The notes under the pieces were generated by a model. The model was not told where the DNA came from, did no database searches, and saw only the letters and a list, made by a program, of their open reading frames with translations. A stretch of DNA of 53,141 bases, from contig NZ_JBQCHS010000027.1 in assembly GCF_051954455.1 (NCBI RefSeq), positions 1 to 53,141 of the forward strand, read 5' to 3'. Within the stretch, counting starts at the first letter, position 1. Each line of letters begins with the position of its first letter. The DNA comes from Pseudolysinimonas sp051954455 (lineage in GTDB: Bacteria > Actinomycetota > Actinomycetes > Actinomycetales > Microbacteriaceae). Positions 32,671-40,881 of the stretch are shown one piece after another. Made by a program: the position numbers and the translations under genes.

Positions 32671-33264
32671 TCAGGTGCGACGCGGGTGGAGGTCGGTGAT
32701 CCCGCTCGGGGTGACGACCCCGTCGACCGGCATGTCGTGGCGGTCCCGCGGGACGGAGTCCACCAGCTCGTCGTCGAAGATCACAGCATAGACGGGCGGG
32801 CAGCCCTCCATGCTGCCGAGCGTCTTGTCGAAGTAGCCGCGGCCCCAGCCCATCCGCATGCCGGAGCGGTCGACGCTCGCGGCCGGGATCACGATGAGGT
32901 CGGCCGCGTTGATCGCGATCGGCCCGAGGAGCTCGGTCGTCGGCGCCGGGAGGCCGAGCGCGTCCTCCTCTTCCTCCTGCCCGTCGTACGGCGCCCAGTC
33001 GAGCAGGCCGTCCTCGCGGGAGACGGGGAGCAGCACCCTCATGCCCTGCAGGTGGGCCCAGTGCACGAAGTCACGGGTCGGCGGCTCATCGGGCAGCGAG
33101 AGGTAGCAGGTGACGGTGCGGGCCGAGAGCCGGCCCACCAGCTCTTCCAGGTGCGCGGTGATCGCGGCGCTGTCGTGCTCCCGCTGCGTGGACGTGCGGG
33201 CGCGACGACGTTCGCGGAGCTCCGCCCGGAGCGCCCGCTTCTGCGAATCGACCTCGTCGGCCAC
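32671..33264 (-). CDS. 5-formyltetrahydrofolate cyclo-ligase
   Basis: This 197-residue protein converts 5-formyl-THF to 5,10-methenyl-THF using ATP. Family motifs are QKRALRAELRERRRART at the N-terminus (substrate-binding Lys/Arg helix), the strand VTCYLSLPDEPPTR, and the ATP-binding signature RMGWGRGYFDKTL (about residues 137-149), followed by YAVIFDDELVDSVPRDRHD. Start is GTG 33264, six bases after a TAGACT -10 and with no ribosome site. It heads the run to the FmdB-like gene and mscL and is divergent from galU. Confidence 0.9.
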   Translation of the reverse strand: MADEVDSQKRALRAELRERRRARTSTQREHDSAAITAHLEELVGRLSARTVTCYLSLPDEPPTRDFVHWAHLQGMRVLLPVSREDGLLDWAPYDGQEEEEDALGLPAPTTELLGPIAINAADLIVIPAASVDRSGMRMGWGRGYFDKTLGSMEGCPPVYAVIFDDELVDSVPRDRHDMPVDGVVTPSGITDLHPRRT

Positions 33265-33270
33265 AGGGGA

Positions 33271-33276
33271 AGTCTA
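33271..33276 (-). promoter_or_regulatory. -10 element, leaderless 5-formyl-THF cyclo-ligase gene
   Basis: On the minus strand TAGACT is followed by six bases and GTG 33264. The intervening bases contain no ribosome site. Confidence 0.55.
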
Positions 33277-33306
33277 GGTGGCGACTCCTCCTCGGGTATG
33301 GACCGA

Positions 33307-33312
33307 TACCCT
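33307..33312 (+). promoter_or_regulatory. -10 element, leaderless galU
   Basis: TACCCT is followed by exactly six bases and ATG 33319. The same hexamer at the same distance precedes the gene at 34930. Confidence 0.6.
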
Positions 33313-33318
33313 CTTGCC

Positions 33319-34221
33319 ATGGGCACGTCCATCACGAAGGCAGTCATCCCCGTCGCGGGCCTCGGGACCCGGTTCCTCCCGGCGACGAAGGCGATGCCCA
33401 AGGAGATGCTGCCGGTCGTCGACAAGCCGGCCATCCAGTACGTCGTGGAGGAGGCGGCCGCCGCCGGTCTCTCCGACGTCCTCATGATCACCGGCCGCAA
33501 CAAGACGGCGCTCGAGAACCACTTCGACCGGGTCGGCGAGCTCGAGCAGGTGCTCACCAGCAAGGGCGACACCGCGAAGCTCGAGAAGGTGAAGTTCTCG
33601 ACGGACCTCGCCGACGTCCACTACGTCCGCCAGGGCGACCCGAAGGGCCTCGGGCATGCCGTGCTCCGCGCCAAGATGCACGTGGGGCGGGAGCCGTTCG
33701 CCGTGCTCCTCGGCGACGACATCATCGACGATCGCGACGTGCTGCTGAAGAAGATGCTCGACGTGCAGATCGCGCGGAACACGACCGTCGTCGCCCTGCT
33801 CGAGGTCGACCCGTCGCAGACCCACCTCTACGGCATCGCGACCGTCGAGCCGACGGACGAGGACGACGTGGTGCGGATCACGGGCATGGTCGAGAAGCCG
33901 TCCGCCGGCGAGGCCCCGTCGAACCTCGCGGTCATCGGGCGCTACGTGCTGCGCCCGGAGATCTTCGAGATCCTCGAGAACACCCCGCCCGGCAAGGGCG
34001 GCGAGATCCAGCTCACCGATGCGCTGCAGGCGCTCGCCACCGGCCCGGGCTGGGCGGGCGGCGTGCACGGCGTCGTCTTCCGCGGCCGTCGCTACGACAC
34101 GGGCGACCGGCTCGACTACCTGAAGGCGATCGTCCAGCTCGCCGTCGATCGCGACGACCTCGGCCCGGACTTCCGCCCCTGGCTCAGCGACTTCGTCGCC
34201 GGGCTCGACGACCGGCCGTGA
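33319..34221 (+). CDS. galU: UTP-glucose-1-phosphate uridylyltransferase
   Basis: This 300-residue protein is GalU, which makes UDP-glucose from UTP and glucose-1-phosphate. The N-terminal nucleotide loop is KAVIPVAGLGTRFLPATKAM, followed by KEMLPVVDKPAIQYVVEEA. Other family segments are VRQGDPKGLGHAV, LLGDDIID and GMVEKPSAGEAPSNLAVIGR. ATG 33319 is preferred to ATG 33298 because a TACCCT -10 lies six bases before it and the homologous N-terminus begins here. UDP-glucose also serves the GalT reaction encoded 13 kb away. Its stop overlaps the acetyltransferase start. Confidence 0.95.
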   Translation: MGTSITKAVIPVAGLGTRFLPATKAMPKEMLPVVDKPAIQYVVEEAAAAGLSDVLMITGRNKTALENHFDRVGELEQVLTSKGDTAKLEKVKFSTDLADVHYVRQGDPKGLGHAVLRAKMHVGREPFAVLLGDDIIDDRDVLLKKMLDVQIARNTTVVALLEVDPSQTHLYGIATVEPTDEDDVVRITGMVEKPSAGEAPSNLAVIGRYVLRPEIFEILENTPPGKGGEIQLTDALQALATGPGWAGGVHGVVFRGRRYDTGDRLDYLKAIVQLAVDRDDLGPDFRPWLSDFVAGLDDRP

Positions 34222-34865
34222 CCGCGCCGATCCTTCACGACGGACCGATCACCATCCGGTCGATCGCGATGCGGGATGCGCGCGCCCTCGACCGGGAGCT
34301 CGCGGCCAACCGCTCGTGGCTGCGGACGTGGGAGGCGACCAACCCCCACGGCCCGATCGGCTTCGACACGCGCGCGAGCATCCGCTCCCTCCTCGCGAGC
34401 TCCCGCGCCGGCACGGGCGTGCCGTTCGTCGTGGAGTACGAGGGCGAGTTCGCCGGCCAGCTGAACGTCTCGGGGATCTCGTACGGGTCGCTGTCGTCCG
34501 CGTCGATCGGCTACTGGATCGCGGAGCGGTTCGCCGGCAAGAACATCATGCCCACGGCGGTCGCCCTCGCGACCGATCACTGCCTGTTCGGGATGGGGCT
34601 GCACCGGATGGAGATCTGCATCCGCCCCGAGAACGGCCCGTCGCTTCGGGTGGTCGAGAAGCTCGGCTTCCGCTACGAGGGACTGCGTCGCCGGTTCATC
34701 CACATCAACGGCGATTGGCGCGACCACTTCTGCTTCGCGCTGACCGTCGAGGAGCTGCCCATGGGGGTGCTCCGGCGCTGGAAGGACGGGCGCGTGCCGG
34801 CCGGCGTCGGGTCGGTACCGGAGGCGGATCGCCGCGCCGCGACGCATCCCCTCCGATTGGGGTAG
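34218..34865 (+). CDS. RimJ/RimL-type GNAT acetyltransferase
   Basis: This 215-residue GNAT protein belongs to the RimJ/RimL group: PITIRSIAMRDARALDREL at the start, VEYEGEFAGQLNVSGI, IGYWIAERFAGKNIMPTAVA (acetyl-CoA loop region), HRMEICIRPENGPSLRVVEK and LGFRYEGLRRRFIHINGDWR. Such enzymes acetylate the N-terminus of ribosomal or other proteins. Start GTG 34218 overlaps the galU stop. The order galU, rimJ-like, membrane protein resembles the mycobacterial galU-moeA-rimJ-Rv0996 region, without moeA. Confidence 0.85.
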   Translation: MTAPILHDGPITIRSIAMRDARALDRELAANRSWLRTWEATNPHGPIGFDTRASIRSLLASSRAGTGVPFVVEYEGEFAGQLNVSGISYGSLSSASIGYWIAERFAGKNIMPTAVALATDHCLFGMGLHRMEICIRPENGPSLRVVEKLGFRYEGLRRRFIHINGDWRDHFCFALTVEELPMGVLRRWKDGRVPAGVGSVPEADRRAATHPLRLG

Positions 34866-34917
34866 CGGCTTTTCGCGGCGACGCGCGCGCCTACCTTCGA
34901 TCTCGAGTTGAGGTTCT

Positions 34918-34923
34918 TACCCT
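34918..34923 (+). promoter_or_regulatory. -10 element, leaderless membrane-protein gene
   Basis: TACCCT is followed by six bases and ATG 34930. It is identical in hexamer and spacing to the galU element. Confidence 0.55.
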
Positions 34924-34929
34924 CATCGC

Positions 34930-35871
34930 ATGGAGGCCACCGGGATCGGCACCGCGATCATGCTCGCGATCGCCGCTGCGCTCTGGTTCCTGTATCTCGT
35001 GCCGACCTGGCTGAAGCGCCGCGAGTACCTCGCGACCGAGCGCACGGCGACCCGTTTGCAGCAGACGTTGCGCATCATGGCGGAGACGGCGGAGACGCCG
35101 GAGATCGTCCGGGTCGAGGCGCGCGTGCGCGAGGCCGTCCGCCAGGAGCGCGCACTCCGCGCCGAGGAGCGGGCCGCTCGACGCCGGCTCGCGGCACAGC
35201 TGCGCCGCGAGGAGGCCGCCGAGCGCGCCGCGGACCGGGCGGCGATCGCCGCCGCGGCCCGCATCGAGGCGGAGCCGGATCCCGCCGCGCTGCGTCGCCG
35301 ACGGATGCGCCGGACCCGCGCGCTCGCGTCGCTCCTGATGATCGCGGCCACCGTCGTCGGCGGCATGCAGATCGCGCTCATCGCGACGACCGGCGCCGTG
35401 CCCGCCTCGTGGGGTGTGCTCGCCGTCGCCGGAGCCGGGGCGTGCGTCGCGGTGAGCGTGCAGCGCCGTCTCGACGCCCGTCGCGCCCCGCGCACCGCAG
35501 CCGACCCCGTCGCAGCATCGACCCCCGTCGCCGTGCCCGTCGCGGTCGCCCCCGCCGCGCCGGCGCGCGAGTGGACCCCCGTGCCGCTCCCGCGGCCGCG
35601 CTACCTCGACCGACCCGCGCCCCAGCCGATCGTGCCGCCCCTCGACGCCGCCGCCCTTCGCCGTGCGGCCGCCGCCGAGGCCGCGGAGGCGGAGTGCGCC
35701 CGCATCGCGGCGCACGCCGAGCCGGAGGTGGTGCCGTTCCGCCGCCGCGAGGAGCGAGCGGTGCCCGCCGCGACCGCGTCGCGCTTCGCCGGCATGGGGC
35801 TGCTCGACCCGCGCGACACCGCGGCCCCCGACCTCGACGAGGTCCTGCGTCGTCGTCGCTCCGCGGTCTGA
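34930..35871 (+). CDS. Rv0996-like membrane protein with coiled-coil region
   Basis: The protein has 313 residues. Helix 1 (about residues 6-27, GTAIMLAIAAALWFLYLVPT) is followed by WLKRREYLATERTATRLQQT. A long Arg/Ala/Glu-rich coiled coil follows (about 60-125), then two close membrane segments (about 135-175) and a Pro/Ala/Arg-rich cytosolic tail. No enzyme motif is visible. Gene order after galU and a rimJ-like gene matches Rv0996 of M. tuberculosis, a conserved membrane protein of unknown role; that comparison is from memory. It is probably expressed from its own leaderless promoter. Confidence 0.6.
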   Translation: MEATGIGTAIMLAIAAALWFLYLVPTWLKRREYLATERTATRLQQTLRIMAETAETPEIVRVEARVREAVRQERALRAEERAARRRLAAQLRREEAAERAADRAAIAAAARIEAEPDPAALRRRRMRRTRALASLLMIAATVVGGMQIALIATTGAVPASWGVLAVAGAGACVAVSVQRRLDARRAPRTAADPVAASTPVAVPVAVAPAAPAREWTPVPLPRPRYLDRPAPQPIVPPLDAAALRRAAAAEAAEAECARIAAHAEPEVVPFRRREERAVPAATASRFAGMGLLDPRDTAAPDLDEVLRRRRSAV

Positions 35872-35948
35872 GCGGGACCGGGCCGCGCGCACGCGGGTCC
35901 CGGACGACCTGCTAACCTTGCTGAGTTGTCCGGCGAGCCGGGCAGCCC

Positions 35949-36024
35949 GGGCCCATGGCGCAGTTGGTAGCGCGTCTCGTTCGCAATGAGAAGGTCGGGA
36001 GTTCGAATCTCCCTGGGTCCACCA
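35949..36024 (+). tRNA. tRNA-Ala (anticodon CGC), CCA encoded
   Basis: The 76 bases fold as a cloverleaf: acceptor GGGCCCA/TGGGTCC (one G-T pair), D-stem GCGC/GCGC, anticodon stem TCTCG/TGAGA with loop TTCGCAA giving anticodon CGC (reads GCG), T-stem GGGAG/CTCCC with TTCGAAT, discriminator A and an encoded CCA. TAACCT at 35913-35918 may be the -10. No other tRNA is near. Confidence 0.97.
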
Positions 36025-36134
36025 CCACCGCGCTCGGCGACCGACCGCATCGCCTCACCTCTCGCGGCTGCCCCGAACCGCTGCCGATCTGTCGGGCTAA
36101 GGTGGCGGCACGCCGGTCCGGCACGGGAGGTGGC

Positions 36135-37688
36135 ATGGCCGCGACGCTCCGCTCACTGCTCGCCGTCCCGCGCTTCCGCCTCCGGCTCGTGGTACCGCCG
36201 GCCGATCCGGCGGTGCTCGACGCGCCGCTCGCCTGGGTGCACAGCTCCGACCTCGGCGACCCGACGCCGTGGCTCGAGCCGGGCCAGCTGCTCCTGACCG
36301 ACGGCGACCAGTTCCGCGGCGACCGGGTCGGTGCCGTCGATTACATCGCGCGGCTGCAGCGGGCAGAGGTGGTCGGCCTCGGGTTCGCGACCCGGATCAT
36401 CCACGACGAGATCCCGTGCGCCGTCGTGCAGGCGGCCGAGAAGGCGGGATTCCCGCTCCTCGAGGTCGCGGACCGTGCGCCGTTCATGGCCATCATCCGG
36501 CACGTGGCCGACGAGATCGCCGCCGCCCAGCGCGAGCGGCTCGACTGGCTGACGGGGGCGCAGCGCGCGATCGCCCGGGCGGCGCTCCGCGTCGACGGTC
36601 TGACCGCGATCCTGCGGGAGCTCGAGAGCCGGCTCGACGGCTGGGTCGCGCTCTACGACGCGGCCGGCGAGCGGGTGGCGGTCGCGGTCGCGCGCGAGAT
36701 CCCCGCGGACCTCGTCGACGCCGTCGACGAGGCCGTCGGCCGCGCCGTGCACCGCCGGACCCGCAGCGCGGGGCGGATCTCGATCGGCGGCGGGGAGGTC
36801 ACGCTGCAGACGCTCGGCCGGCCCGACCGCCTGCGCGGGGTGCTCGCGATCGGGCATCCGGCGCCGCTCGACGAGGCCGGCACCGATCTCGTGGCGAGCG
36901 TCATCGCGATCGCCTCGGTCGCCCTCGAGCAGAGCGCCGCCCTCGAGGAGTCGCGGGCGAGCCTGCGGGCCGGGATCCTCGAGCTGCTGCTCGCGGGCAG
37001 CGTCGACGCCGCGCGCCGGAGCCTCGATCGCCTCGGCGTCGCGCTCCCCGCGGAGCCGGTGCGCGTCGTCGTCGCGGCGATCGGCGAGGACCGGGCGCTC
37101 GTCGACGAGCTGGAGCTGGAGGCCGAGCGCGGGCGCGGCCCGTTCTTCGCGGCCCACAGCGACCGGCTCGTGCTGATCGCGGGAGCCGGGGACGCCGGCG
37201 GTCCCGGCGACCTCGAGACGCTCGATGCGGTCCTGCGCCGCCACCGCATCGCGGCGGGGGCGTCGGGCCCGGCCCGCCTCGAGGAGCTGTCGGTAGCGCT
37301 CGCCGAGGCGGAGCGCGCGGCCGCCGCGCCGACCGCCGGCGCGACCCCGGGCCTGCGGCGATTCGACGAGCTGACGTCGTCGGGGATGCTCGGCCTCCTC
37401 GGCGCGGCGGGGGGTCGGGAGGCGGCGCGTCGGCTGCTAGCCCCCGCCCGGGCGCGGGAGGACGACGGCGCCGGGCTCCTGCACGCGGCGCGGGTGTGGC
37501 TCGAGCACAACGGCGCGTGGGATCCGGCGGCGCGCGCTCTGGGACTCCACCGGCACACGCTCCGGGCCCGGATCGACCTGCTCGGCGCGGTGCTCGGCCT
37601 CGACCTCGGCGACTTCGCCGGGCGTGCCGAGCTGTGGGCGGCACTGCAGCTGGACGAGGCGGAACGCGGGACGGGCCGGCAGAGATGA
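36135..37688 (+). CDS. PucR-family transcriptional regulator
   Basis: This 517-residue regulator has the complete PucR layout. An N-terminal PucR domain (about residues 1-130) includes DAPLAWVHSSDLGDPTPWLE, LLLTDG and GFATRIIHDEIP. A central region (about 140-290) and a degenerate CdaR-like GGDEF part follow. The C-terminal HTH reads LLHAARVWLEHNGAWDPAAR, then ALGLHRHTLRARIDLLGAVLGLDL (about 455-500). ATG 36135 follows GGGAGG; the frame upstream runs into the tRNA gene. Its stop overlaps the start of a DAO-family oxidoreductase, so it likely controls that operon in response to an amine or purine-type substrate. Confidence 0.88.
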   Translation: MAATLRSLLAVPRFRLRLVVPPADPAVLDAPLAWVHSSDLGDPTPWLEPGQLLLTDGDQFRGDRVGAVDYIARLQRAEVVGLGFATRIIHDEIPCAVVQAAEKAGFPLLEVADRAPFMAIIRHVADEIAAAQRERLDWLTGAQRAIARAALRVDGLTAILRELESRLDGWVALYDAAGERVAVAVAREIPADLVDAVDEAVGRAVHRRTRSAGRISIGGGEVTLQTLGRPDRLRGVLAIGHPAPLDEAGTDLVASVIAIASVALEQSAALEESRASLRAGILELLLAGSVDAARRSLDRLGVALPAEPVRVVVAAIGEDRALVDELELEAERGRGPFFAAHSDRLVLIAGAGDAGGPGDLETLDAVLRRHRIAAGASGPARLEELSVALAEAERAAAAPTAGATPGLRRFDELTSSGMLGLLGAAGGREAARRLLAPARAREDDGAGLLHAARVWLEHNGAWDPAARALGLHRHTLRARIDLLGAVLGLDLGDFAGRAELWAALQLDEAERGTGRQR

Positions 37689-39067
37689 CCGGCACCGTCA
37701 ACGGGCGCGTCTCGTTCTGGTGGGACGCGATCGGCGGCCCGGGCCGGCGCCGCGCCCCGCTCGACGGCTCCCGCCGGGCCGACGTCGTGATCGTCGGCGC
37801 CGGGTACACCGGCCTCTGGACCGCCTACTCGCTGCTCGCGCTCGACCCGTCGCTCGACGTCGTGCTCCTGGAGCAGGAGTTCGCCGGGTACGGGGCCTCG
37901 GGTCGCAACGGCGGCTGGCTCACCCACGACATCACCGGCGGGCGGGAGCGCTACCTGGTGTCGCACGGGCGGGCGGCCGTGGACGAGTTCCAGCGCGCCA
38001 TGGACGACAGCGTCGACGAGGTGATCCGGGTCGCGTCGGCGGAGGGGATCGACGCCGACATCCGGAGGGGCGGCGAGCTCACCGTGGCCACCACGCCCGC
38101 CCAGCTCGCGCGGCTGGTCGCCCACGTGCGCAGCGAGGAGCAGTGGGCGAGCAGCGACCTGCGGCTCCTCGGCGCCGAGGAGAGCATGGCGCGGGTCGGC
38201 GTCGCGGGCACGCTCGGCGGGGCGTGGCACGAGCACTGCGCGCGGATCCAGCCGGCCAAGCTCGCGCGCGGACTCGCGGCGGCGGTGGAGCGTCGCGGCG
38301 GCACGATCATCGAGGGCACCCGGGTCTCGGAGATCCGCCCCGGCGCGGCCGTCACCGACCGCGGCGTCGTCGAGGCGCCGTTCCTCGTGCGCGCGACCGA
38401 GGGCTTCACCGCCGCGCTCCGCGGCGAGCACCGCACCTGGCTGCCGATGAACTCGTCGCTCATCGTCACCGAGCCGCTCCCGCCGGAGGTGTGGGCCGCG
38501 ATCGGCTGGGAGGGCCGCGACACCCTCGGCGACATGGCGCACGTCTACATGTACGCCCAGCGCACCGCCGACGACCGCATCGCGATCGGCGGGCGCGGCG
38601 TGCCGTACCGCTACGGCTCGCGCACCGACCACGACGGCGGCACGGCCCCGCGGACGATCGCGAGCCTCGCCGCGATCCTCACCCGCTTCTTCCCCTCGAC
38701 CCGCGGTGCCCGCATCGAGCACGCCTGGTCGGGCGTGCTCGGGGTCCCGCGCGACTGGGCCGCGACGGTCGCGCTCGACCGCGGCACCGGCCTCGCGTGG
38801 GCCGGCGGGTACGTCGGCACCGGGGTGACCACGACGAACCTCGCGGGGCGCACCCTCGCCGACCTCATCCTCGGGCGCGACACCGAGCTCACCCGCCTGC
38901 CCTGGGTCGATCACCGGGCGCGCCGGTGGGAGCTGGAGCCGCTCCGCTGGCTCGCGGTGCAGGGCATCTACGGCGCCTACCGGGCCGCCGATCGCGCCGA
39001 GCGGCGCGGCCGGACCACGACGTCGCCGCTCGCCCGGATCGCCGACCTCGTCGCCGGGCGGCACTGA
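37685..39067 (+). CDS. FAD-dependent oxidoreductase of the DAO family (PuuB/OrdL-like)
   Basis: This 460-residue protein binds FAD through ADVVIVGAGYTGLWTAYSLL (about residues 32-51, GxGxxG) and has EQEFAGYGASGRNGGWLTHD, the segment shared by gamma-glutamylputrescine oxidase and related amine oxidases. The C-terminal FAD site is WAGGYVGTGVTTTNLAGRTL. These enzymes oxidise secondary or primary amines to aldehydes, producing hydrogen peroxide and ammonia or a smaller amine. Start ATG 37685 overlaps the stop of the PucR-like gene. A role in polyamine or amino-acid catabolism is plausible; glutamylation partners such as PuuA are not in the window. Confidence 0.85.
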   Translation: MTGTVNGRVSFWWDAIGGPGRRRAPLDGSRRADVVIVGAGYTGLWTAYSLLALDPSLDVVLLEQEFAGYGASGRNGGWLTHDITGGRERYLVSHGRAAVDEFQRAMDDSVDEVIRVASAEGIDADIRRGGELTVATTPAQLARLVAHVRSEEQWASSDLRLLGAEESMARVGVAGTLGGAWHEHCARIQPAKLARGLAAAVERRGGTIIEGTRVSEIRPGAAVTDRGVVEAPFLVRATEGFTAALRGEHRTWLPMNSSLIVTEPLPPEVWAAIGWEGRDTLGDMAHVYMYAQRTADDRIAIGGRGVPYRYGSRTDHDGGTAPRTIASLAAILTRFFPSTRGARIEHAWSGVLGVPRDWAATVALDRGTGLAWAGGYVGTGVTTTNLAGRTLADLILGRDTELTRLPWVDHRARRWELEPLRWLAVQGIYGAYRAADRAERRGRTTTSPLARIADLVAGRH

Positions 39068-39073
39068 ACGGAC

Positions 39074-39118
39074 GGCGACGGCGCCCGCTCCACGTGGAAG
39101 GATGAACCCGCCGTCGCC
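39074..39118. terminator. Weak hairpin after the DAO gene
   Basis: GGCGACGGCG (39074-39083) pairs perfectly with CGCCGTCGCC (39109-39118) over a 25-base loop. There is no T-run, so this is only a possible terminator or attenuator before the next gene. Confidence 0.3.
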
Positions 39119-39138
39119 ACCGACCGGAGGAGCGCCCC

Positions 39139-39447
39139 ATGCCCACCAAGATCGAGCTCATCGTCGACAACCTCGACGACGCCGACGCGTTCGACGCCGC
39201 CCTGCCCGGGCTGCTCGACCTCGCCCGCGCCCTGCCGGCGCTCGAGCGCCTCGAGTCCGGGAAGGTCTGGCCGAAGGAGGACGGCACGCCGACCCCGGCG
39301 TTCCGCACCCTGACGCTCTGGTTCCCGGGCTACGACGAGGCGTCGGCGGCCACGTCTTCGACCGAGGGCGGCGCGTTCTTCCCGGCCTTCTTCGGCGCCG
39401 CGGGCGGCAAGGTGACCGGTCTGTTCACCGACGTCGAGTCGGCGTAG
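39139..39447 (+). CDS. Small EthD-like dimeric alpha/beta-barrel protein
   Basis: The protein has 102 residues: MPTKIELIVDNLDDADAFDA, then GLLDLARALPALERLESGKV, FRTLTLWFPGYDEASAA, then GGAFFPAFFGAAGGKVTGLF. The strand-helix-strand pattern and the final FF...G...GLF segment resemble EthD-type ferredoxin-like proteins. No catalytic residues can be named. GGAGGAG precedes the ATG. It may be co-transcribed with the ROK kinase gene, whose GTG is eight bases after its stop. Confidence 0.5.
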   Translation: MPTKIELIVDNLDDADAFDAALPGLLDLARALPALERLESGKVWPKEDGTPTPAFRTLTLWFPGYDEASAATSSTEGGAFFPAFFGAAGGKVTGLFTDVESA

Positions 39448-39454
39448 CAGCCGG

Positions 39455-40333
39455 GTGTCCGCGAGCGCCTTCACCGTCGACCTGGGCGGGAGCCACGTCA
39501 CCGCCGCCGAGATCGTCGTCGACGGCGAGCGGGCGCGGGTCGAGCGCCGGCGGAGCGCCGTCATCGACCCGCACGGCTCCGCCGACGCGATCCTCGACGC
39601 CGTCGCCGGCGTCATGACGGGCGTGACCCGCTACCCGGTCGCGTGGCGGCTCGCCGTCCCCGGGCCGTTCGACCTCGCCGAGGGCATCGGCCGCTACCGC
39701 GACGTCGGCAAGTTCGAGGCTCTCGACGGCGTCGACATCCGGGCGGGCCTCTCGGCGCGGCTCGCGGCCGGCACCACCCTCCGCTTCGCGAACGACGCCG
39801 ATGCGTACGGGGTCGGCGAGTGGGCGTTCGGCGCGGGCCGACGCGCGTCCCGCATGATCTGCATCACCCTCGGCACCGGCGTCGGCTCCGGCTGGATCGT
39901 GGCGGGGGAGCCGGCCGACGACGGGCCGGAGGTGCCGCGCGACGGCGAGGCCCACTTCATCGAGGTCGACGGGCGCCCGATCGAGGAGACGGTCTCGACG
40001 CGCGCGATCGTCGAGCGCTACCGCCGCGCGAGCGGCAGCACCGCGACCGTGCGCGAGATCGCGGAGCGGACGCGCGCGGGCGACGCCGACGCCGCCGACG
40101 CGCTGCGCGGTCCGATGGAGGCGCTCGGCGCGGCGCTGCGCCCGTGGGCCGAGCGGTTCCGCCCCGACGTCCTCGTGGTCGGCGGCGGGATGTCGGCGGC
40201 ATGGGACCTGATCGGGGAGCCGCTCACACGCTCCCTCGGCCGGCCCTCCGTCGAGGTGGTGCCGGGCGCGCTGGGCGAGGAAGCACCGCTCCTCGGCGGG
40301 GCGTCGCTCGAGCTCGAGCACGCGGCCCCATGA
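39455..40333 (+). CDS. ROK-family sugar kinase-like protein
   Basis: This 292-residue protein has the actin-like ATPase fold of ROK kinases and glucokinases: phosphate-1 loop FTVDLGGSHVTAAEI, RLAVPGPFDLAEGIGRY, catalytic-Asp segment LRFANDADAYGVGEW, phosphate-2 CITLGTGVGSGWIV, and adenosine loop DVLVVGGGMSAAWDL. The CxCGxxGC zinc cluster of typical ROK proteins is missing; the segment there reads GEAHFIEVDGRPIEE. It may phosphorylate glucose or a related sugar. Start GTG 39455 has no strong ribosome site. Its stop overlaps the next ATG. Confidence 0.8.
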   Translation: MSASAFTVDLGGSHVTAAEIVVDGERARVERRRSAVIDPHGSADAILDAVAGVMTGVTRYPVAWRLAVPGPFDLAEGIGRYRDVGKFEALDGVDIRAGLSARLAAGTTLRFANDADAYGVGEWAFGAGRRASRMICITLGTGVGSGWIVAGEPADDGPEVPRDGEAHFIEVDGRPIEETVSTRAIVERYRRASGSTATVREIAERTRAGDADAADALRGPMEALGAALRPWAERFRPDVLVVGGGMSAAWDLIGEPLTRSLGRPSVEVVPGALGEEAPLLGGASLELEHAAP

Positions 40334-40839
40334 ACGACCGGGACGGCGTCGACATCGACCCCGGCGACGGGCGCCATGAGACCGCCGCCCAGCGCGCGGA
40401 TCGCAACTGGGGCGAGATCCTCCAGGAGCTCCGTGTGATCCAGACCGGCACCCAGCTCGTCAGCGGGTTCCTGCTCACGGTCGCGTTCCAGCCGCGGTTC
40501 ACCGCGCTCGACGCGATCGACCGCGCGGTCTACGGGGCGCTCGTCGCGCTCGCGGCGGCCAGCACGATCCTCGGGCTTTCGATCGTCGCGATGCACCGCG
40601 CCCGGTTCCGCCACCACGACAAGCCCCGCGTCGTCACCGTCGCCAACACCATGCTGCGGGTGATGGTCGTCGCGGTGGCCGCCCTCGCGGTGGGCGTGGT
40701 GCTGCTCGTGTTCGACGCGGTGTTCGGGCGCCTCGCCGGCGTGCTCGCGGGCGGGACGGCGGTGCTCGCCGTCGTCGGCCTCCTCGTGCTCCTGCCGAAC
40801 GTCTGGCACCGGCCTCCGCGAGGAGTGGACGCTCCCTGA
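40330..40839 (+). CDS. DUF6328-family membrane protein
   Basis: This 169-residue protein has a charged N-terminus (HETAAQRADRNWGEILQELR) followed by VIQTGTQLVSGFLLTVAFQP and RFTALDAIDRAVYGALVALA, typical of the small DUF6328 membrane proteins of actinobacteria. Four hydrophobic segments lie at about residues 43-58, 68-90, 110-130 and 135-155. ATG 40330 overlaps the kinase stop (ATGA). The function of the family is unknown, and the link with the kinase is by position only. Confidence 0.75.
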   Translation: MNDRDGVDIDPGDGRHETAAQRADRNWGEILQELRVIQTGTQLVSGFLLTVAFQPRFTALDAIDRAVYGALVALAAASTILGLSIVAMHRARFRHHDKPRVVTVANTMLRVMVVAVAALAVGVVLLVFDAVFGRLAGVLAGGTAVLAVVGLLVLLPNVWHRPPRGVDAP

Positions 40840-40868
40840 GAGTCGACGGCGCGGCCGATGCCCGCGCG

Positions 40869-40874
40869 TAGCGT
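40869..40874 (+). promoter_or_regulatory. -10 element, leaderless dps
   Basis: TAGCGT is followed by seven bases and ATG 40882. Absence of a ribosome site fits a leaderless transcript and decides against the in-frame ATG at 40858. Confidence 0.5.
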
Positions 40875-40881
40875 CGGCGCC

